A stretch of 64,000 bases of DNA, taken from assembly GCA_041156125.1 (NCBI GenBank), contig JBEVTI010000026.1, forward strand, positions 1 through 64,000. The letters are read 5' to 3'. This document shows, one piece after another, positions 56,610 through 64,000 of this stretch. The notes under the pieces were generated by a model. It made no database searches and was not told where the DNA came from. It saw only the letters and a program-made list of their open reading frames with translations. Within the stretch, counting starts at the first letter, position 1, and each line of letters starts with the position of its first letter. The DNA comes from Paraktedonobacter carboxidivorans. Its GTDB lineage: Bacteria; Chloroflexota; Ktedonobacteria; Ktedonobacterales; Ktedonobacteraceae. The position numbers and the translations under genes are program-made.

Positions 56610-58844
56610 ATGAAATGCGAACGTTGTGAAAAAAATCCTGCCACAGTGCGTTGTTACATACAAGGCAGCCAGAAGCCTTTCTACAACATCTGCCAGTCGT
56701 GTTTTGATGAATTAAGATCAACGATGGGGCAAATGGGAGATATGTTAGGCGATAGTTTCTCCGGGAACGCTCCTTTCGGCTTTAAAAATAACTCTGCCGC
56801 AGGTAGTTCGGGTGGACCTAATGCCGCTGGCACCGTTACGGCGAAGCAGAGGGAAAAATATAGTAAAACGCCCACCCTTGATCAATATGGGCGCGACTTG
56901 ACTGCTGAAGCAGCTGATGGAAAACTCGACCCGGCCTCTGGTCGTGAGCGTGAGTTGCGCCGTGTGATTACAGTTTTAGGGCGTCGCCAGAAAAATAACC
57001 CCGTCTTGATCGGCGAGCCAGGCGTAGGGAAGACCGCAATTGTAGAAGGTCTTGCCAGGCGCATTCAAGAGGGCAATGTGCCTGCTACCCTGCGCAATAA
57101 GCGCATCGTCTCACTCAATATGGGCGGCATGGTTGCTGGAGCGATGTTCCGTGGCCAGTTTGAGCAGCGTATGAAATCCATGCTAGAAGAGTTGCGTGAG
57201 TCGCCAGACGTAATTCTCTTTATCGACGAGTTGCATACCGTAGTTGGAGCAGGGGCTGCTGAGGGCGCGGTAGGTGCTGCTGATATGCTCAAGCCTGCCC
57301 TGGCGCGTGGTGAATTGCGCTGTATTGGCGCGACTACATTAGACGAATATCGCAAGCATATTGAGAAAGATGCCGCGCTAGAGCGTCGTTTCCAGCCTGT
57401 ACTGGTCGATGAGCCCTCGATTGAAGAGGCTATTATCATGTTACAAGCGGTTCGGCCCAACTACGAATTACACCACAGCGTCGGCATTACCGATGAGGCA
57501 ATCGAGGCAGCCGTCAAACTGTCCGACCGTTATATTAACGACCGCTTCCTGCCGGATAAAGCCATCGACGTTATGGACGAAGCTGGCTCTGCTTTGCGCC
57601 TGGAGGCCATGGAAAAAGGCATTGTCAGTCCAACATTAATCTCCGATCTGGAGAAAGAACTGGCTGATATTCAGGCCACAAAAGAGGCTGCGGCCAATGC
57701 TGAAGAATACGAGCGCGCGGCCAGGTTGCGTCAGAAAGAACTGGTTGTACAAGACAAGCTGGATAAAGCGCAAGCAGAATCTGGCAATTCAGTCACCTTA
57801 TTGGTCACACCTGAATTGATCGCGAAAGTTGTCGAGACCTGGACAGGTGTACCGGTAAGCCAGATGCTTGAGAGCGAGCGTCAGAATCTTTTGAGCCTGG
57901 AAAGCGATTTGCGCAAACGGGTAATTGGTCAAAACGAGGCAATTGGTGCCGTAGCGCGTGCTATTCGCCGTTCGCGAGCGGGGCTAAAAGATCCCAAGCG
58001 CCCGATAGGTTCTTTCCTCTTCCTGGGGCCGACCGGAGTAGGCAAGACCGAACTGGCCAAAGCTCTGGCTGCTGAGCTCTTTGGTGGTGAGGATCATATG
58101 ATTCGTCTGGATATGTCAGAGTACATGGAGCCACACACTGTCTCGCGCCTTTTTGGGAGTCCTCCAGGCTATGTTGGCCATGACGAGGGTGGCCAGTTAA
58201 CTGAGCAGGTACGTCGTCGCCCGTACAGCGTCATCTTGCTGGATGAAGTCGAGAAAGCTCACCCTGAGGTTTTCAACTCATTGCTGCAAATCATGGACGA
58301 TGGACGTTTGACTGATGGCCAGGGGCGCACGGTAGATTTCAAGAACACCGTTGTGATCATGACCAGTAATGCGGGGAGCGCCGACCTCAAACGCGCTGCC
58401 GCGATCGGCTTTCTGCAGCCCAGAGGCGAGAACATGCGTGATGAGCAATATGAAGCCATGCGTTCCAAAGCCATGGAAGGGTTGAAGCGCATGTTCCGCC
58501 CTGAATTCATTAACCGTATTGATCAGGTTGTAGTCTTCCACGCGCTGGGCAAAGAGGAACTGGATCAGATCCTCGATCTGCTCTTGATCCAGGTGCGTAC
58601 ACGCTTAGGTGAGCACAATATTGCCCTGGAGATTAGCGATGAGGTGCGCGACCTCTTGCTGCGCGAAGGTTACGACGAGGCCTATGGAGCGCGTCCATTG
58701 CGGCGCACAATCCAGACCTACATCGATGATGTTCTGGCTGATGCTGTGCTGGCTAGCGAGATCGTTGCCGGTCAGACTGCTCATCTGGTAGTACACGATG
58801 GACAGGTCGCGCTGGAGTCGCAGCCGGTTATTCAATCTGCCTGA
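56610..58844 (+). CDS. clpE: ClpE-like AAA+ unfoldase with N-terminal zinc finger
   Basis: A 744-residue two-domain Clp ATPase. The N-terminus has a zinc finger (CERC 3-6, CQSC 28-31) and a short Gly/Ser linker instead of a Clp-N domain, as in ClpE. AAA-1 has Walker A GEPGVGKT (135-142); a UVR-like coiled coil follows (EYERAARLRQKELVVQDKL); AAA-2 has GPTGVGKTELAKALA and the C-terminal D2-small domain (YGARPLRRTIQTYID). It unfolds proteins for ClpP or disaggregates them. Heat-shock control by HrcA is indicated by the CIRCE pair. Confidence 0.92.
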   Translation: MKCERCEKNPATVRCYIQGSQKPFYNICQSCFDELRSTMGQMGDMLGDSFSGNAPFGFKNNSAAGSSGGPNAAGTVTAKQREKYSKTPTLDQYGRDLTAEAADGKLDPASGRERELRRVITVLGRRQKNNPVLIGEPGVGKTAIVEGLARRIQEGNVPATLRNKRIVSLNMGGMVAGAMFRGQFEQRMKSMLEELRESPDVILFIDELHTVVGAGAAEGAVGAADMLKPALARGELRCIGATTLDEYRKHIEKDAALERRFQPVLVDEPSIEEAIIMLQAVRPNYELHHSVGITDEAIEAAVKLSDRYINDRFLPDKAIDVMDEAGSALRLEAMEKGIVSPTLISDLEKELADIQATKEAAANAEEYERAARLRQKELVVQDKLDKAQAESGNSVTLLVTPELIAKVVETWTGVPVSQMLESERQNLLSLESDLRKRVIGQNEAIGAVARAIRRSRAGLKDPKRPIGSFLFLGPTGVGKTELAKALAAELFGGEDHMIRLDMSEYMEPHTVSRLFGSPPGYVGHDEGGQLTEQVRRRPYSVILLDEVEKAHPEVFNSLLQIMDDGRLTDGQGRTVDFKNTVVIMTSNAGSADLKRAAAIGFLQPRGENMRDEQYEAMRSKAMEGLKRMFRPEFINRIDQVVVFHALGKEELDQILDLLLIQVRTRLGEHNIALEISDEVRDLLLREGYDEAYGARPLRRTIQTYIDDVLADAVLASEIVAGQTAHLVVHDGQVALESQPVIQSA

Positions 58845-58857
58845 TAATCGTCTATAC

Positions 58858-58897
58858 ATTCCCCTGCCTTGTGTTTACGAGGCAGGGGAATTTTTTT
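58858..58897 (+). terminator. clpE-like gene terminator
   Basis: ATTCCCCTGCCT (58858-58869) pairs with its complement (58880-58891), followed by seven T residues. Confidence 0.93.
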
Positions 58898-59085
58898 GCA
58901 CGCGGGATTTCTACGTCCCCAAGCCTTCTTTTCCTTCTCAGGTGTATCGAAAGATCGATGATCCTATAAAATTTGGAGGCATCAGTATAATGAGTGGTGA
59001 CAGGAACATGCAAATGCGCAAATCGTCGCACCACTGGTGTCTGCTTTGCTATTTGCTCGATTTCTTTTGAAAAAGGATGGTAGTG

Positions 59086-60654
59086 ATGGGAAATCTCTTT
59101 CGACATTATACGCTCCTGATAAAACGTTGGCTGTGGATGTTTGTTGTATGTACAATTCTATGCAGTGGTGCTACCTACCTGATTAGCTCATTTATTCGTC
59201 CTGTATATCAAGCTTCAGCGTATCTCATCATTGATGTAGGAAATTCGGCTCATCCGAGTATAAGCGATAGTTTGCAGGCTGTGCCGACTTTTGCTCAACT
59301 GGTTACTATTCCAACTGTCCTGGCTCCTGTAGTCGCACAGCACCCTGGTTTAAGTTCGCAGGATCTGCTTACAATGCTGGCTGTCAAACCCCAGACGAAT
59401 ACGCAAATTATTGAACTGGACCTTCAGGCCACGAACTCTCAGCTTGCCGCTGATCTGGCTAATCAAATCAGCCAGAGCTTTGCTCACTATGCCAATGCCA
59501 ATGCCCCTGGGACAGTGCGGATTATTCCTGCTTCCGCGCCAACCTTTCCCGCTCAGCCGCGTCCATTACAAAGCGCTGGTATAGGTGCTCTGGTGGGTTT
59601 AATTCTCGCGATGTTATTGATCTTATTATTTGAATGGATCGCCAATAGGCCTGGCAGTGTGGAGCAAATTCAGAAACTTTTGGACGCGGAGATCTTGTCT
59701 TTGCTGCCGCGTTTATCGCGCAAAACTCGCTGGGCGGTGGTAGAAAAATATCGCATGCTTGGGGCTAGCCTGGATGTGGTCCGGGCCAGTGAGCCTTTTA
59801 AACTGGTGATGGTAACCAGTGCGCTTGCTGGTGAGGGTAAGAGCACAGTTGCTAGTAATCTCGCAATTTACCAGGCTCAGGCAGGAAAGCGGGTCTTATT
59901 GGTTGATCTCAACATTCATCATCCTGCTTTGGCGCGAGAATTTCATCTTCCCGAACAGCCTGGTCTTACAAACGTATTGGCGGGAAACGACAATCCTCTG
60001 CCGATTGAGCGTTATGCTCAGGAGACCGTCTTACCTGGCCTCTTTGTACTGCTGGCTGGTACGCAAAAGATGAGTTCAGCGGAGCTCTTACGCACATTGA
60101 CGAGCACGCAGTTGTTCTCTCAACTCAAGCAAGCATCCTTTGATTATATCGTATTCGATGCTCCTCCTTTGCTTACAATTGCCGAGACACAGGTTCTGGC
60201 CGCTTCTATTGAGACGTTAGTTCTGGTGGTGGATGGTTCACATACTCCTTGCAAAGCTCTGATACGCATGCGGCAACTTCTCTGGCGTATGCAAACAGCT
60301 AAAGTTCTGGGGGTAGTGATAAACCAGAGTTGCTGGCACGACTATTCCGACTCTCGGCCCTACTCTCTCGCGCCACAGGGACCTGAGATCAGTCAGTCGC
60401 GCCGCCTGGTGGAGGAAGTGACGGTAGAGCTTCCAACGGTATCTATGAAGTTGATCCCCGCACCTTTGCCAGTTAGCGATGCAGAGACAACGCGCTTGCC
60501 AGATACTGGCGAATCGGAGTGTATCAGTCAGCCATTTTCTGAGCGCGTAATTCGTCCCGGCCTTTCTATAAGCGGCCTGACTATATCTGGGAATGGCCTG
60601 ATCCGGCGCGCTTTTCCTGGCGATGTGATTCCATCAACCCCTGAACCTTTATAG
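59086..60654 (+). CDS. Wzz/BY-kinase-like polysaccharide co-polymerase
   Basis: A 522-residue fusion. Residues 1-200 are a Wzz chain-length domain with two membrane helices (about 12-35 and 165-188). The C-terminal ATPase has Walker A SALAGEGKSTVASNLA, Walker A' VLLVDLNIHHPAL and Walker B YIVFDAPPLL. Bacterial tyrosine kinases usually have DxDxR in the A' motif and a tyrosine-rich tail; here the motif is DLNIHH and the tail of about 95 residues has only two tyrosines near its beginning. Kinase activity is therefore uncertain. ATG follows AAAAGGA; start of a polysaccharide locus. Confidence 0.88.
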   Translation: MGNLFRHYTLLIKRWLWMFVVCTILCSGATYLISSFIRPVYQASAYLIIDVGNSAHPSISDSLQAVPTFAQLVTIPTVLAPVVAQHPGLSSQDLLTMLAVKPQTNTQIIELDLQATNSQLAADLANQISQSFAHYANANAPGTVRIIPASAPTFPAQPRPLQSAGIGALVGLILAMLLILLFEWIANRPGSVEQIQKLLDAEILSLLPRLSRKTRWAVVEKYRMLGASLDVVRASEPFKLVMVTSALAGEGKSTVASNLAIYQAQAGKRVLLVDLNIHHPALAREFHLPEQPGLTNVLAGNDNPLPIERYAQETVLPGLFVLLAGTQKMSSAELLRTLTSTQLFSQLKQASFDYIVFDAPPLLTIAETQVLAASIETLVLVVDGSHTPCKALIRMRQLLWRMQTAKVLGVVINQSCWHDYSDSRPYSLAPQGPEISQSRRLVEEVTVELPTVSMKLIPAPLPVSDAETTRLPDTGESECISQPFSERVIRPGLSISGLTISGNGLIRRAFPGDVIPSTPEPL

Positions 60655-60803
60655 TGCAGGCATCGATGGTGCCATATTTCTCTGGCGAAATACAGCCAGA
60701 CTAAGCGCTTAATTCTTCTGCATGTCCGCGCTATCTGTTCAGAAAAGCGCGCAGAAGAAAAGCCGGTATTGTTGTAGTGAATGTGAAGAGGAAATGCGAA
60801 AAG

Positions 60804-63725
60804 ATGCCTTCCGCGCAGACATTTTCTAAAACAGAATGGCAAAGAGCCAGGCAGTCAGAAGCTGTTCAGCGACCAATTTTACGGGCCTTACTTAGTTTGA
60901 TTGCGGCTGCGCTGCTTTTACGCGCTGCAGGAATGCTGAGTCAAGTGGTTATTTCTGCTAGCTTTGGCCTGGGGCCAACAATGGACGCTTACTTTGTCGC
61001 AGCAGCGTTTCCTCTTTTGCTGGCCCAACTTTTTAGTAGTGCTCTGGAGGCGGCTGTTATCCCGGTCTATAGCCGCTTGCGTATGCGTTCTGATCGGGAA
61101 AGCGCCTCCAGATTGTTGAGTACGCTGGTCAATTGTCTCGCGTTGGGCTCCCTGCCATTGCTGCTGGTGCTCATTGCTTTGCGTCAGCCGTTGATCTTTC
61201 TCTCGGCGCCAGGGTTAGATCCTCTGCGTTTTCGCCAGGCGCTTGATCTGGCACCGCTATTTTATCTGGCGCTTCCCTTGAACTTAAGCATCGGTGTTCT
61301 AGAGTGTACATTGAATGCGGAGGGACAATTTGGCTGGCCAGCTTATGCGGGAGTGTTGGTGCCACTCACTACAGCATTGTTGACTCTAATAGGAGGGAAG
61401 ACCTGGGGCATTGTGGTTCTTTGCGTCGGTGGTCTTGTAGGAACCGCCTTGCAACTGGTCATTGTTAGTGTGAGGGCCAGAAAAGCCCGGTTACACTATC
61501 GTCTGGCGCTCGACTTACGTAACCCTGATCTACGCGTGATACTTTCCGCGGCATGGCCGCTTTTATCAGGCGCATTGATCGTTCAGAGCAGTCCAATGGT
61601 GGATCAGATCTTTGCTTCAATGCTCCCTGCAGGCAGCATCTCAGCTTTCAGTTATGCGCTAAAGTTTCTGAGCATTTTCATTGGCGTCATTTTTGTCTCA
61701 GTTGGACGTGCCATACTGCCGTATCTGGCTCGTCAGGCCGCACTCAACGATCCAGACTATCACGCATTTAAAGCTACATTGCGTCTGTATGTGTGGGCAG
61801 TAGGCTTTTGTGTGCTCCTGCTCAGCATCTTGCTATTGCTACTAAGATATCCACTGGTTGAGTTGTTATTCCAGCGCGGAGCATTTTCAGCCGCTGACAC
61901 GCGCACTACAGTTACCATTCTCTCTGGTTTCGTACCGGGTCTGACGCCGATGGCGCTCGTTTTTCTCTTTTCCAGAGCGTTCAATGCTCTGGGTGAGACG
62001 CGCATCCCTCTCGTGCTCGCACTGGTAAGTATCGGAATTAACGCATGCTTTGACGCCATCTTCGCCCATTTCTGGCAAGGCTTTGGAATTGCTCTGGCCA
62101 CCTCAATGACCTCGCTGGCTACCAGTCTGCTCTTAGCTGGCCTTTTGTATCGGCGTATCGGTACATTGCAGATTTTGCGCATGCCTCCTGAAATACAAGC
62201 TATGGTTGCTCGTCTCAAGCTGTCCAGAGCGGAAAAGAGCTGTCTGTCTCCTCTGCACTGGCTTAATCAATGTTTCCATACCGCCGATCTTCGTCAAAGT
62301 CTGCTCTTAGCTGGTCTGACACTAGTCGCTTTGACTGTGGGAGCGCTGGCGGTTGCGCACAATGCTCTGGTTACTCTGAGTATCGGTATCGGTCTTTTAC
62401 TCCTGCTGTGTTTTTTGCGCTATCCCTTTGGACTTTTGCTGGCGTGGGCCAGCATTAATGTTTGCATTGGTTCATTTTTGCCATTCTTTAATGGAAATCA
62501 TCTTGATCGCATGCTGATTTTTCCTGTGCTCTGTCTCCTCCCAGTTCTTCCCTGGAAAGAGGTGAGCAGACGAGTCGTCCACGCTTTTGGCTGGTTCGCA
62601 TTGTATCTGGGCTGGGTATTGTCAGGCATTGGTCTCTCTCCGCTTGATAGCGGGACGTTCTTAACTCTCTGGCTAAGTATGCTGGCCTCTATTGGTGTAG
62701 GTGCTCTAACGCTAATACTGGTGACGACGCGTAAGCGGCTATTTGAGTTGATCAATGTGCTACTGATTACAGCTTTGCTGGTCGCTCTCTTTGGTCTGTA
62801 TGGTTTTGTTACTCAACAGCGTGGAGAGGTGGACCCTGAGACGGCTGCGTTTCGTATTACCTCGCTGTTTACTCAGGCCACAACTTTTGCCTTCTATCTC
62901 TCGCCGCTAATCCCTTTAGCGTTTTACTGCTGCCTTTACGCGCGAGGCGTCTATCGGCTATGCTATATCGCTGTCTTGCTCTGTTTGACGGCGGCACTGT
63001 TTCTGACATTCACGCGGAGTGCTTATATGGGCCTCCTGCCAGGGATGATCATCATATCCTTATGTATGCCAGTGCTCTGGAGGCGTTTGCTCCTCATAGG
63101 CGAATTGCTTCTCTGCTGTGGAGTCTGGCTATGTCCCGCGTGGTCCGAGCATCAGTTCTTGCTGGCGCGCTTTTTTAATGCGGATACTGCCACGTTGAAT
63201 GGACGGTTATATCTCTGGCAGGCTCTGATGCGCAATTTTCAAGTAACACGCTGGCTGGGCAGTGGTTTACAGTCCTCGGACCAGCTGCTGATCTATCTCC
63301 ATGTAGGTGCTGCTGGTCAGGGAGTCATTGGTACCGCGCCTCATAGTCTTTTTCTGGGAACACTTTACGATCATGGATTGATCGGTTTGTGTTTGCTCTG
63401 TATGGCATTTCTTTCTCTGGGCAGTTGTCTGTTGCAAGGCATCCGCAAGAGTAGAGGTGAACGGCGTATGCTCTACGCTGTCGCCCTGGCCAGTCTGATC
63501 AGTATCCTTTTGCAATCGTTGGGATCGCGTGATCTCTGGATTCAGGCTGCGAGTGCTTCTTTCTGGATGGTAGTGACCCTGCCCCTGGCTCGCTGTTGGC
63601 CGGGGAACGAGACAATTTTATCTAAATCTTTAAACGGAGACTCCAGTCCTTTGACAGAGTCTTCGCCGGCACCAGGATTTTTTCCTCTTTGTCGGCTCAG
63701 GAAATGTGTGGAAGGAGAGGTTTGA
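60804..63725 (+). CDS. MurJ-like flippase fused to a Wzy/O-antigen-ligase domain
   Basis: A 973-residue membrane protein. Residues about 20-460 match the MurJ/MviN lipid II flippase family: SLIAAALLLRAAGMLSQV, FGLGPTMDAYFVAAAFP, PVYSRLR and LVELLFQRGAFSAADT. After a linker the rest (about 500-920) is a Wzy/ligase domain: CFLRYPFGLLLAWASINV, LTFTRSAYMGLLPG, NGRLYLWQALMRNF and TAPHSLFLGTLYDHGLIGL. Flipping and polymerising lipid-linked saccharide would thus be in one chain. ATG 60804 was preferred to a GTG nine codons earlier. It follows the Wzz/BY-kinase gene and precedes a glycosyltransferase. Confidence 0.9.
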   Translation: MPSAQTFSKTEWQRARQSEAVQRPILRALLSLIAAALLLRAAGMLSQVVISASFGLGPTMDAYFVAAAFPLLLAQLFSSALEAAVIPVYSRLRMRSDRESASRLLSTLVNCLALGSLPLLLVLIALRQPLIFLSAPGLDPLRFRQALDLAPLFYLALPLNLSIGVLECTLNAEGQFGWPAYAGVLVPLTTALLTLIGGKTWGIVVLCVGGLVGTALQLVIVSVRARKARLHYRLALDLRNPDLRVILSAAWPLLSGALIVQSSPMVDQIFASMLPAGSISAFSYALKFLSIFIGVIFVSVGRAILPYLARQAALNDPDYHAFKATLRLYVWAVGFCVLLLSILLLLLRYPLVELLFQRGAFSAADTRTTVTILSGFVPGLTPMALVFLFSRAFNALGETRIPLVLALVSIGINACFDAIFAHFWQGFGIALATSMTSLATSLLLAGLLYRRIGTLQILRMPPEIQAMVARLKLSRAEKSCLSPLHWLNQCFHTADLRQSLLLAGLTLVALTVGALAVAHNALVTLSIGIGLLLLLCFLRYPFGLLLAWASINVCIGSFLPFFNGNHLDRMLIFPVLCLLPVLPWKEVSRRVVHAFGWFALYLGWVLSGIGLSPLDSGTFLTLWLSMLASIGVGALTLILVTTRKRLFELINVLLITALLVALFGLYGFVTQQRGEVDPETAAFRITSLFTQATTFAFYLSPLIPLAFYCCLYARGVYRLCYIAVLLCLTAALFLTFTRSAYMGLLPGMIIISLCMPVLWRRLLLIGELLLCCGVWLCPAWSEHQFLLARFFNADTATLNGRLYLWQALMRNFQVTRWLGSGLQSSDQLLIYLHVGAAGQGVIGTAPHSLFLGTLYDHGLIGLCLLCMAFLSLGSCLLQGIRKSRGERRMLYAVALASLISILLQSLGSRDLWIQAASASFWMVVTLPLARCWPGNETILSKSLNGDSSPLTESSPAPGFFPLCRLRKCVEGEV

Positions 63726-63732
63726 GTAGCGT

Positions 63733-64000
63733 ATGCGTATTTGCTATATAGCGTATCAATTCTGGCCAAGTGTCGGCGGTTCTCAGGCTCAGGCGGAAAA
63801 GCAGGCGGCCTGGCTGAGCCAGCTCGGCCAGGATGTGCTGGTTGTAACGCTTCGTCATCAGAAGACATGGCCAGCCCGGGAAACATATAGATCTTTCTCA
63901 GTTATTCGTGTTGGGGGATGGTACAGAAGGGGTGGGACATTACGTGCTGGGAAATTCGCCTATCTTTTAGTCAATTTGTTGATGTTTTTCACGCTCTGGC
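63733..64000 (+). CDS. Group 1 glycosyltransferase, N-terminus only
   Basis: The first 89 codons before the window edge. MRICYIAYQFWPSVGGSQAQ is the N-terminal glycine-rich loop typical of GT4 retaining glycosyltransferases, and LGQDVLVVTLRH completes the first fold unit. It starts 8 bp after the flippase-polymerase stop, behind AAGGAGAGG, so it is in the same operon. It probably adds a sugar to the exopolysaccharide repeat unit. Confidence 0.85.
   Translation, partial: MRICYIAYQFWPSVGGSQAQAEKQAAWLSQLGQDVLVVTLRHQKTWPARETYRSFSVIRVGGWYRRGGTLRAGKFAYLLVNLLMFFTLW

Noticed and set aside
1..64000. tRNA, rRNA, riboswitch or insertion-sequence features
   Set aside because: I looked for cloverleaf, transposase and classic riboswitch patterns in the intergenic regions and found none convincing; a covariance-model search would be decisive.

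Overview
The window looks like a chromosomal segment of a Chloroflexota bacterium of the Ktedonobacteria type. This is inferred from the combination of genes: many kinase, phosphatase and GTPase signalling genes, proline-rich linkers, a large UvrA with acidic insertions, a CIRCE-controlled Clp ATPase, gene fusions and long intergenic hairpins. No 16S rRNA is present to prove it. Base composition is moderate and even. I saw no rRNA, tRNA, CRISPR array, prophage or insertion sequence. Genes are present on both strands in short operons, and convergent pairs are usually separated by very long, nearly perfect hairpins.

Layout. 1-9.2 kb (minus strand) is a signalling island: a zinc-ribbon GTPase cut by the window edge, a divergent protein kinase, a PP2C phosphatase and a VWA protein (the last three form a TerY-P-like triad), followed by a membrane-anchored PknB-type kinase. 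9.4-19.8 kb is acyl-CoA and amino-acid catabolism: an ECHDC3-like crotonase, an aldo/keto reductase, a small secreted GGW-repeat protein, a MaoC-type dehydratase, a site-2 protease, and a leucine/valine degradation operon (liuB-liuC-liuD plus a 3-hydroxyisobutyrate-dehydrogenase-type gene). 20-29.2 kb holds an ECF sigma factor fused to two Clp-N repeats and a ClpX-type zinc finger, three tandem MscL channels that each end in a zinc ribbon, mutS2, a zinc-ribbon membrane protein and two convergent signal peptidases. 29.2-40 kb holds uvrA, prmC with DUF2203, a membrane-anchored HNH protein, a YihY/BrkB protein, an ApbE/ferric-reductase-like operon, and remnants of a TetR regulator and a GT39 glycosyltransferase.

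40.3-43.4 kb is a response regulator, histidine kinase and YceI operon with PhoB-like direct repeats in front. 43.4-51.5 kb (minus strand) appears to handle glycine betaine: a complete OpuC/OsmF-type ABC importer, then a sarcosine-oxidase-like flavoprotein, a betaine-homocysteine-methyltransferase-like enzyme, a PhnD-like protein and an unknown protein. 51.8-56.3 kb holds a HAD hydrolase, prfA, an ATP-grasp enzyme and a histidine phosphatase. 56.5-58.9 kb is a ClpE-like chaperone gene whose promoter sits between two CIRCE operators. 59.1-64 kb starts an exopolysaccharide locus: a Wzz/BY-kinase-like protein, a MurJ-Wzy fusion and a glycosyltransferase cut by the right edge.

The strongest candidates for undescribed biology are the sigma-ClpN-ClpX zinc-finger fusion, the three MscL-zinc-ribbon genes, the GTPase/kinase/phosphatase/VWA cassette with shared helical tails, the flippase-polymerase fusion, and the double CIRCE promoter. 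Start codons were chosen from Shine-Dalgarno spacing, overlap and family N-termini. Family names come from motif recognition alone, without database searches.
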